From Lactifluus volemus (Eukaryota > Basidiomycota > Agaricomycetes > Russulales > Russulaceae), in the NCBI GenBank assembly GCA_022376515.1, contig WTXI01000012.1, positions 124,001 to 188,000 of the forward strand: a DNA stretch of 64,000 bases. The letters run 5' to 3'. Shown one piece after another: positions 55,346 through 64,000 of this stretch. Positions within the stretch are counted from its first letter, which is position 1. The number at the start of each line of letters is the position of its first letter. Under the pieces are notes generated by a model. That model ran no database searches and had not been told where the DNA came from. It saw nothing but the letters and a program-made list of their open reading frames with translations. Made by a program: the position numbers and the translations under genes.

Positions 55346-56971
55346 GGTGGGTAAGAACAGGTGAAGGAGAGGCTCGCCAGTCATGTTTCCCACATCGCGC
55401 AATTAAAAGCAGCAGCTCAAGGTCTGAAACTGTGATGGCTGATACTGTATTGTAGACAGCAGTAATGGAACCGGAGAAAACAGTACCTGATCAAGGGCTG
55501 AATCGGCTGATCGATGACAACCTGTGCCTGAGGACGTAACTGCTGGGACATAAAGTGTACCTGGCCCGGTAGACTTGCTCACGGCGTGCGGCAAAGAGGT
55601 TCTCAGTTCAGAGTTGAACGAATGAGAGTCATTTGCACCAAGTCCCCAACGCATCCATGAAGCTGAGTGGTGCCAGTGGATTTCAATTCAGACTTGCATC
55701 GATCTTGGCGTGATGTATCAACTTTGCTCAACAAATTCAACAATAAAAGCGCCTTCTCCGCATCGAGAAACGACCCGAAAGTGACCGAAAAGGAAACGGA
55801 CGATGGGATGGGGCCAATGGGCTCGTTCAACAAAGGAAATCCTTGAGGATCTGGTAAGGTTACATTAAGCTATGTATGAGACCGACCTTGTCCCCGTGAA
55901 TCTCCCACGATTGGCCCGGGCTTTATCACCGGGTGACAGGTTGGCTCAGCACGGAACTGCCTCGGAACAGTTACCGGAAAGTCGCAGAGCGGACCTATTG
56001 GCTACGGGGCAAGTACGGCAAGCGGCACGAGCGGCGAACCTCCCATGATCCCTAAAAGGATGAGGTCGGACACACGTCAAATGTAAAAAATATGGCGCAC
56101 AAGAATCGAAACTTCGACTCATCTGTTTTCCCACCAGTTCCCAAGCGCAGAGAGACCGCTGGCGCATAACCATCTACTGTGTCTCATTGTACCCTCCTGA
56201 ATGGTGACGCTACCCCAACGTCCCTTGTTTCCTTTCTTCCTGTGGGCATTGACGTTAGAACATCTCTGCAAAACTACCAGTGAGAACTAAGTCTGGACAT
56301 AGTTGATGGTATGTCGTCTGAGCTTTGGTCAATGAAGACATAGCGTTCAACTGTCCGTCATCATTAACCCTCCGAGTCAATGAACGCTTTCTGGGGGGAG
56401 GTTCCAAGAGGAGTTATTCGTCCATTAGCTCAATCGGTTCCCCTCCGAACTTGGCGCTTTGCTACCATCGTGAGTTACTGGGAGATGATTGATGCAAACT
56501 GAACTGTCACGACACAAAAATTTATGTCCCCCTGAGGCACGTGCACATTCCCACGAGTCACTATGCCCACGCGGGCGGAGTGATGAAGTCCGCTTCAACG
56601 GGCTACTGTATACGTTGAGTATTCGCGGAGAACGATGGATAGATGATTCAGGGAATCCAAGACCTCAAGGCGTCAAGGTGCACCCACTTTGACTATATCT
56701 AAGTAAGTTCTTGACACATTTGACGATACATGGCAACGCTCAATCTCAAAGTGTTTCATTCTTAAGTGAATGGTGGAAGGAGGTTGTGAGAACGAACATT
56801 ACCACGTCAACAAGACATAAGAACAACAAGGACTTTGAATTCCAGTGTCAAGCGAAGACAAAGTGGTAACTCATACAGCGTGCGACACCTTTATCTCTCC
56901 CCAAAAGACAACCAGGTACGCAAGCAGATACGCGCCCAACTTTTAGAGTTTTGAAGAAAAAGAAGGCAGGG
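55346..56971. other. Intergenic, no gene supported
   Basis: Only short frames. A TTAGCTCAATCGG motif near 56427 resembles a tRNA A box but no B box follows. Confidence 0.5.
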
Positions 56972-58497
56972 CTAGACCATAGAGTGTGCCAAGGACGCCT
57001 TTGCGCCTGCGCCTTGCATTTGCTGAGCCGCCGTAAAGGGGGGCGGCGCGTTGCCGCCAAACGCAGGGCCCGCCATGCCTTGTACCGCCTTCCCCTGGTG
57101 CTGTACTGGCTGTTGCTGCTGCTGTGGAGAAATAGCGAGTCCGGCGCCAAGACCGTGACTGTTTCCGTGTGGCACCCCATTCAAATTTGCACCGAATCCC
57201 GTATTCGTGCCAGTGCCGATGCCGATGGCCGCACCACCACCGCCGAGACCAAGCACCGCGGGTCCTCCAGGACCGTCCCTCCGCGGGCCCATATCCTCGG
57301 TCGTCGTAACGCTCGCCATGGGGTTTCCGAGTATATTCTCGAGCCCAAAGCGAAAACCGTCGATGCGCTCGTCGAAGGTGTGACCGAGCTTGTGCCCGTG
57401 GTCGAGCTTAAAGGCGTAAATCTCGCGGAGGAACTGGTTGAGGGCTCTAGCGCGCAGCAGTGAAAACTCGGGCTCGTTTGAACCACGTGCGCGAGCGAGG
57501 TACGAAGCCGCGAGCGTCGAGGCGCCGCCAAGGATCGATATGGCGATTGACGACTACAGCACAAGTTGGTTGGTACAGGTTACAATTCCGCGGAGCCAAT
57601 GGAAAATAGAGCTTTGTACGTACGGATTTTCCCGAGAGGGCGGCGCCCAAGCCAGTTGTGAGCGCTCCAAGGAGGACTTGGACAGCGATGGCCACATTGA
57701 GCGAGTAGCCTGTCATCTTTGCTGTACATATATGCGTGGTTTAGTGTGGAGAAGCCTCAGGCGACATGACGAATACGGTATACGTACCTCGCTTGACAGC
57801 CTTGTCTCTCTCATTGGTGGCCGCATCGATTGTTGGTTGCAGCCTCTCTCCAATTGTCATTTCACGGCGCTGCCAGCATACACCCCAAAATAGGAACACA
57901 ATGCATATATGCGGACGATATATCAGCAAAAGGAGGAAGGTGAAAAAATAGGTTGTTTATCCGTACCTGGCGTTTTTCCGCTGGGACGATCCAGCTCGTC
58001 GTATCAGGCACAAGAATCGAGTGTCGCTCATCATCCAGCGAGTGTGGGCGTTGGAGGCGTTGGTCATGGTGAACATGAGGAGGCTCGCGAGAACGTGATC
58101 GAGGCTGTGGCAAGGATTGTGTGTTACTTGGGATTCGACCGAGATGCTCATGATCAGTGGCGGCAAGAGCCAGTGACGGGTGGTCATCAGCCGGTTTTGG
58201 ACGTCGACGGGGCTCGTGGTGGCTTGAACGTCGAGGTGGATGTGGAGTGGGAGCATATATTACGTGCTGTTGGGTTTGCGTTTGCGTTTGAGGTTGTGAA
58301 GGTTGTGGGGATGCATTGGCATTGACATGCCTCGATCGCGAGTCGTCTGCAGGGGGCACCGATCCTGGAATAGGCTGCGTCGGAGGCTGGGGGTGCTCTT
58401 GCTGCCGCTGCTGCTGCACTGTAGTTGTCGAGAGGGGAGCTTCACTAACCGTGACCGCCTTTGTCGTGTTTTTCTGGAGCTGTGCGTCGTTGGACAT
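56972..58497 (-). CDS. SLATT-7: fungal SLATT protein (subfamily 2), intact, next to NLR-3
   Basis: Exons 58497-57967, 57869-57788 (82 nt), 57721-57624 (98 nt) and 57553-56972 total 1293 nt (430 residues). The N-terminal ~175 residues are Gln/Pro/Ser/Arg-rich and disordered. Exon 2 encodes MTIGERLQPTIDAATNERDK; TM1 is YSLNVAIAVQVLLGALTTGL; TM2 is ILGGASTLAASYLARA then RGSNEPEFSLLRARALNQF; a Gly-rich tail with poly-Gln ends it. It begins 313 bp downstream of the NLR-3 stop on the same strand, an arrangement like fungal NLR/effector gene pairs. The chosen ATG is the first Met of the frame; the upstream in-frame codons lack one. Confidence 0.85.
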
Positions 58498-58810
58498 CGC
58501 ATCAAAGCTCAAGTCCAAGCTCAAGCTCAAGTCTGGGGCGAATTTGCTTCAAATGCCAAACGACCAGCATACAAGTCGCTCCATCCATTTCTCAATAAGT
58601 TAATCTCATTTCCTGCTAAGGTAAATCGTTCAAGAAGCCGCGACTCGTAGCTGCATCCAAGTCCTCCGGGCCCGGTGGAACAAGGTAGTGCGAAAAGTCA
58701 TGAATTACGCCTCGAAGCATAAGGCCGCCTGGGAAGGATGATAACATCATAGCACGCGCACGAGAGCATACTCGAATTACAGAAAGCCATAAAAAATACA
58801 TCTTCACCCT

Positions 58811-61800
58811 CTAGATAAATTGTGATTGTACTGTAGCCCACTTTGATCCGTGCACAAACTTCGAGAGATCAAGCCGTGTCTCATTCTCACCCGCAATCCA
58901 GACATTGCTAGGTCTTTGGAGACACGACCTGTGAAGCTCAGGAATCCATAAAAGAAGTTCTTTCTCCTCTCCATATATCCAGCCGTCACTGCTGATCACG
59001 GATTGATCCATAAAAGGTGCGCCATCGATCTTCTCCATTTGATTTGCGTCATCAGCAAACGGGGCTGCTACAGCCTGTCTTGTTCCGGCACCCCACATGC
59101 GAATCGTACGATCTGACGATGCAGATGCGATGCGCTGCCCGTCCGGTGAAAACGAGACAGAAACGACCGAAGAGGTGTGCCCAGCAAATGGGCCAGCCAT
59201 GACTTGTCCTGTTGCTGCGTCCCATACACGGATCGTGCGATCAGCCGAGGCCGATGCGATGCGCCGCCCGTCTGGCGAGAACGCAACAGAGATGACCGAA
59301 TCAGTGTGCCCGGTAAATGGTCTCGTTAGGGCCTGTCCTGTTGTGGCATCCCATACACGAATCGTATTATCCCTTGAAGCGGATGCGATGCACCGCCCAT
59401 TCGGGGAGAATGCAACAAAAGAGACCAAAGAGGTGTGTCCAACAAATGGGCCCGCTACAACCTGTCCTGTTGTGGAGTCCCACACGCGGATTGTGTGATC
59501 AGACAAGGCAGAGGCAATACGCCGCCCTGGGCCGTCGGGAGAGAAGACAACTGAAATGGCCGAATCATAGGTTCCAGTAAACGGGCCTGCTACGACCTGT
59601 CCTGTTGCGGCATCCCACACGCGAATCGTGCCATCGGAAGAGGCAGATGCGATACGCAGCCCGTCCTGCGAGAACACAACAGATCGGACCCAATTGGTGT
59701 GTCCCGTGAACGGGCCCGCTACAACTTCTCCTGTTCTGGCATCCCACACACGAATCGTGCGATCAGACGAGGCAGATACAATTCGCTGGCCGTCTGGCGA
59801 GAATGAAACTGATGTGACCCAGTCAGTGTGTCCCGTAAATGGGCCTGCGGCGACTTCTCCCGTTGTGGCATCCCACACGCGAATTGTGCGGTCGGACGAG
59901 GCCGATACGATGTGTTGGCCATCCGAGGAGAACGCAACGGATCTGACCCAGTTGGTGTGTCCGGTAAAAGGGCTCGTTGCGACCTGTCCTGTAGTAGTGT
60001 CCCACACGCGAATCGTGCGGTCAGACGAAGCCGAAGCGACGTGCTGGCCATCTGGGGAGAACGCAACTGATCTAACCCAATTGGTATGTCCAGTAAATGG
60101 GCCCGCTGCGAGCTGTCCCGTTCTGGCATCCCACACGCGAATTGTGCGATCGTCCGAAGCAGAAGCAATGCTTTTTCCATCCGGTGAGAACGCAACAGAA
60201 AAGATCGAATCGGTGTGTCCAGTGTATGGGCCCGCGACGATCTGCCCTGTTGTGGCGGCCCACACACGAATCGTGTGATCGTCCGAGGCCGAAGCAATAC
60301 TCTGTCCGTCCGGCGAGAATGAAACTGAAAAGACCGATGAAGTGTGTCCAGTAAACGGTCCCGCTACGACCTGACCTGTTGCGGAATCCCACACGCGAAT
60401 CGTGCAATCGGACGAGGCCGATGCGACCAGTTGTCCATCTGGCGAGAACGCAACAGAAAAGACCGAATCAGCATGTCCAATAAACGGGCCTGCTACGACC
60501 TCTCCTGTTGTGGCATCCCAAATGTGAATCGTGCAATCCGACGAGGCAGATGCGATACGTTGTCCATCCTTCGAGAATGAAACTGATGTGACTGAATCAG
60601 TGTGTCCCGTAAACGGGCCCACAACGACCTCTCCCGTTATGGCGTCCCACACGCAGATCATGTAGTCACATGAGGCGGATGCGATGCGCTGTCCGTCTGG
60701 CGAGAACGCAACAGAAGTGATCCAAGAAGTGTGTCCAGTAAATGGGCCTGCTACGGCCTCTCCCGTTGTGGCGTCCCACACGCAAATCGTGCAGTCGGAT
60801 GAGGCCGATGTGATGCGTTGGCCATCAGGTGAGAATGCAACAGAGGAGATCCATCCGCTGTGGGCCTGAATCGTCCTTTCTAACGCAGGCCAATGAGACA
60901 ACTGTCCACGTTCCAAGGTCAATGTGCGAGGGAATTGGTGAAGATATTGCTTGAGGATGAGGGAAGAGGTTGGTGCAAAAGGGAGGGCCGAGATATAGAT
61001 ATGCGGAGCACTCCTTGCCACGGCCGTTCCAAAATACCGAACAAATGCGGACGCATCGTTCACCAGTGCCAACAAGTTCTTCGCTTCCGCTCGCGAATGC
61101 TATTGCAAATTCACCCAAAAGTCAGCACATGTCATATTCGATTATACAACGTACTTACCTCCCGCCGCAACCATATTGATAGAGATGACAATGCTCGCGA
61201 AGCAAGGCCCACGCTGCTCTTGATACTAAGTACTTCTAGCCAAAACAGAAACTTCATCTCAAAGAGTGATTGAAGCTTCTCAAGAATGTCATGGTCGAAG
61301 GCAAGATGCTGTAAATGATCGTGCCAGTGAATGCAGGCATATGTTAGAGCAGGAGTAATGTGTTCGGCAATTCGAGATTCAAGGTCCGGGACGTCGGCGT
61401 TGGCGAGATATGACGACTCGAGTTTGCAGATGTTGAATTTGAGGTTATCGAGCATCAATCCAAGGCAGGAATGCACCAGCTGGTAGTGGGCGTCGCCAAG
61501 GTCCACATAAAAGACATCACTTTTCTTGTCAGTCAGAAAGTCACGGAATGACGTGTGGAGAGGAATGATGGGACATGTTTGATCAGATGAATTGACGTTG
61601 CTCAACAGTGAGTCGATGTGACGGAGCAATTCAACGACCGGACGAGCGTTCTCGGGGCCATTAATGGGGGTATATTGCCGCAAAGTGGTCAAGGCACGAA
61701 CAGAGAGGGGTTCGATGGCAACCAAAAGCTGCCCCATGACGGACCGAAAAAGAATCGATGCTTCCTGTGGTTTGAAGTACGCTTCGAGAACTTCTTCGTA

Positions 61801-63843
61801 TAAATTGTCCAGCGGATCTTGTCCATTGCGATCTCGTGGGAGTTCCAACAGGCGCTGTACGCACTTATTCTCGCTAAAGCCAAAACTAACAGGAGGGTTA
61901 TTTATGAACCCGCATGCGACGGCTGCCCACTGAAACAAGCCATCTGCCGTCGTTACTAGTTTGACGCCATGGTCTTTGAATACGTCCGGAGGGAGCTCCT
62001 TTTCAAGATACACGGTGATGTCTTGCTCCTTCTTTGCGGCCAGTATGACGTCATTGATTTGGAGGGTGCGGACAGACAGCGCATTGGAAAACGCAAGTCC
62101 GATGCCGTTATCCGGCCTCGAGGTGATGAGTACGCGGAACTTTGCCGGGAGGTCGAAAAGATGTTGCGAGAGAAATATGTGGAGTCCAGATTTGCCGATT
62201 GCGTCACCACTCTCGTCTAATGCGTCGATGATAACAAGGATTGGGTCAGCCAGTCGCAGGTTCTTGAGTGGTTCGAGGAGTAGCCGTTCAAAAAGTGTAC
62301 GATAGTCTCGGGTACGGCGAATAGATGGATTGTTCTTAATGACTTTCCGCAAGGCGAGTTTGAAGGCCGGATAATGGTCGGAGAGATCACGAGCAAGCGT
62401 CGTGAAGAGCTGGTAAGCCTCGTCTTTAGACTGTTCCTTCCGCAGAAATGCAAAGTAAGAGCCCAGACGCTTGTTCTCGAAACGGCGGGCAACTTCATGT
62501 GCGATTGAGGACTTTCCGGTGCCTGCCGGCCCTAGGAGGACGAGCGCACGTTCAGACTCGGAATTCTCAACCCAGTTGGTGACATAGTCCAAGAAATCTT
62601 GGCGTGTGCCTGGAAGACAGCGCTTCTCAATATCGAATTGCCACCCTCCCCGATAAGGCATTTCTCTGATTTTAGCATCCAATTCTATTTGCGCCTTATC
62701 AGGTCAACGAATCCAACACTCGTACGCATCAAAATCACGCACCAGCTGCTAACGGTTGGTCTGGCATCTCGCTTAGGCGCCCGTTCACTTGATTCACATT
62801 GTCCTGCATTCGAAGCACAGTAACCTCGGTAATAACGGCAACACGAGCGAGGAAACTGTCTCGCAGTCGGATGAGGGCGGTGCTGTAGTGTTCAAATTCT
62901 CCGCCAACTTGACCTCCGATATTCAAAAATCTCTTCCCTGTCAATTATATGCATATAAGGACCAACGAGAGATCAGCTCAAGATGACCTACCGACTTGCA
63001 CATCATTCGCATACGATTCGATAAACTTGCCAAATTCATAGACACGCAGCAGCATATCCTCGAGAATTTTTGCCCGCATAGACTCGGGCTTGATGTTCCC
63101 CAAAGCATCGGCCTCTGCTGAGAACTCAAACGCATCGCGTATCGCCTCGAGCAGTGTTCTGACGTTGTCGTCACGTTGAACCTGCTGTGGCAAAGTCTGG
63201 GGGCGAGGTGAAAGTGAATAAATGTTGTATGTATTCTAACAACGAAGGAGAGGTGACGGACCTGAGGGATCGTTGAGAGCAGACTCCATGCTGACTTTGC
63301 ATAGAGGTTCAGCTGAAGAGCGAAAATCAGCTCAGAGAAGGATGAGCAAAACCGCGTTTGGCCTACTTCTCCGATCTGACTGACGGCGTCCATCACCCGC
63401 TTGATAGTATCAATGGCACTTCTCCATGTCTTCATTGTATCAATGGGTTGTTCGGCCATATCGAGAGGTATTTCCGTGGGTTCCGTGGGTTCGTCGTTGA
63501 CTTGAACGGGAGGACATGGATCAGCTTCTTCAGCGACAGGATTGTCCGGAATCCGTGTTTTTATCGTATCAATAAGTTGTTCAGCCATATCGAGAGGTAT
63601 TTCCGTGGGTTCCGGGGGTTCGTCGTTGACTTGAACAGCAGGACACGCATCGGCTCCTTCAGCGACAGGATTGTCCGGAGTCCATGTTTGCATCGTCTCA
63701 ATGGGTTGTTCAGCGATATCGAGACGTGTGGCCGTGACTTCCGTAGCTTCGGCGTTGACTTGAACAGCAAGACACGCATCAGCCTCTTCAGCGACAGGAT
63801 TGTCCGGAATCGCTGTCGCATTTCCTGACACAGTAATAGTCAA
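58811..63843 (-). CDS. NLR-3: intact NACHT-WD40 receptor (HET-E/HET-D-like)
   Basis: Exons from the 5' side: 63843-63367 (start not resolved), 63312-63262 (51 nt), 63196-62992 (205 nt), 62937-62743, 62684-61159 and 61099-58811. Phases are consistent, giving at least 1580 residues. Order: three 43-residue acidic N-terminal repeats; helical region with LYAKSAWSLLSTIPQ and LQ-QRDDNVRTLLEAIRDA; LPGTRQDFLDYV; NACHT with Walker A GPAGTGKS, Walker B ILVIIDALDESG and sensor RVLITSRPD; winged-helix-like part (IPLHTSFRDFL); 14 WD40 repeats; C-terminal tail DGWIYGEEKELLLWIP..LDLSKFVHG. NACHT proteins use NTP-driven oligomerisation to signal; WD40 repeats recognise the ligand. No ATG is found in frame before a stop near 63865, so an upstream exon, probably beyond the window end, supplies the start. 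No N-terminal enzymatic or HET domain is seen, consistent with signalling through a separate effector. Confidence 0.9.
59050..60867 (-). repeat. 14 high-identity WD40 repeats of NLR-3 (129-bp unit)
   Basis: Fourteen 43-residue units of the form HTxxVxSVxFSPDGQxIASASSDxTIRVWDATTGQVVAGPFTG. Unit 11 carries a two-residue insertion (DGPGRR) and replaces HT by TY. Differences cluster at the two or three residues after HT and at the residues around SASSD, the exposed positions in a propeller. Equivalent arrays have 14 units in NLR-1 and 12 in NLR-2. Confidence 0.95.
63420..63807 (-). repeat. Three-fold 129-bp repeat in the NLR-3 N-terminus
   Basis: Three consecutive 43-residue copies of PDNPVAEEADACxAVQVN.. 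ending MAEQPIDTMKTW. They are rich in Pro, Glu and Asp. NLR-1 and NLR-2 have only a single, diverged equivalent. Confidence 0.9.
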
Positions 63844-64000
63844 GTAGGTTGTGGCCGGGGCTCAGTCGGCCGTCCAGGATGTCGATCAGCGCTACCGAAA
63901 ACGATATCAAGTTCTACAAGCAGGATGCTCAGCCAGACTCAGAGTTCAAAAAAACGAAGACGAACCGCTTTGGGGCTCACAAATGAACTCCTTCCTCCCA

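Noticed and set aside
56425..56500. Possible tRNA gene (TTAGCTCAATCGG A box-like)
   Set aside because: No B box or acceptor/T-stem pairing follows.
59097..60278. Long open frames on the + strand opposite the NLR-3 WD40 array
   Set aside because: They are antisense shadows: the 129-bp periodic repeat keeps the opposite frames open. The minus-strand frame encodes canonical WD40 units.
63367..63843. Amyloid/prion-like signalling motif or HeLo domain at the NLR-3 N-terminus
   Set aside because: The N-terminal repeat is acidic and Pro-rich, without the Gly/Asn-rich beta-type pattern of HET-s/sigma/PP motifs. Sequence beyond the window end is not visible.

Overview
The window looks like a fungal nuclear contig, most probably from an agaricomycete basidiomycete. 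Genes are split by many short (about 48-70 nt) GT-AG introns. The families present (HET-E-like NACHT-WD40 receptors, fungal SLATT two-helix membrane proteins, a Crinkler-type NTPase, EHN-type epoxide hydrolases, MET17-type sulfhydrylases) are typical of such genomes. A Rhizoctonia/Ceratobasidium-like source is plausible but is inference only.

Layout. (1) 1-19.5 kb is a tandem segmental duplication of a unit holding one NACHT-WD40 receptor (NLR) and one epoxide hydrolase. Both NLRs (NLR-1, NLR-2) and both hydrolases carry single-base frameshifts or stops. The second unit was also hit by a ~1.2 kb TIR element containing a tRNA-derived SINE. (2) 20.8-21.8 kb holds an intact two-exon nucleotidyltransferase-fold gene. 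(3) 24-47.5 kb is an array built from a convergent two-gene unit: a fungal SLATT 2TM protein (+) facing a MET17-like PLP enzyme (-). It has four SLATT loci, three PLP genes and a decayed PLP fragment, interrupted by an 859-bp element with perfect-looking 168-bp TIRs, a seven-exon Crinkler/RHS-type gene and an RPB7 pseudogene. (4) 50.6-58.5 kb holds three more SLATT genes of a second subfamily, two of them intact. (5) 58.8 kb to the window end holds NLR-3, the only intact NLR, on the minus strand. It has a three-fold N-terminal repeat, a helical region, NACHT and 14 nearly identical WD40 repeats, and it lies 313 bp upstream of SLATT-7 on the same strand.

How it may work together. NACHT-WD40 proteins with high-identity repeats are the HET-E/HET-D class of allorecognition/immune receptors. 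SLATT domains are predicted membrane-perturbing cell-suicide effectors, known mainly from bacterial defence systems. The same-strand NLR-3/SLATT-7 pair, the seven-member SLATT array, the Crinkler NTPase and the nucleotidyltransferase-fold gene make this look like a fungal innate-immunity or incompatibility island under birth-and-death evolution. The functional coupling is a hypothesis. The gene structures of NLR-3, SLATT-2, -3, -6, -7, the Crinkler gene and the nucleotidyltransferase were checked for exon phase and are consistent.

Caveat: a striking share of the defects in the duplicated genes are one-base deletions, often in short homopolymers. Some could be uncorrected sequencing errors.
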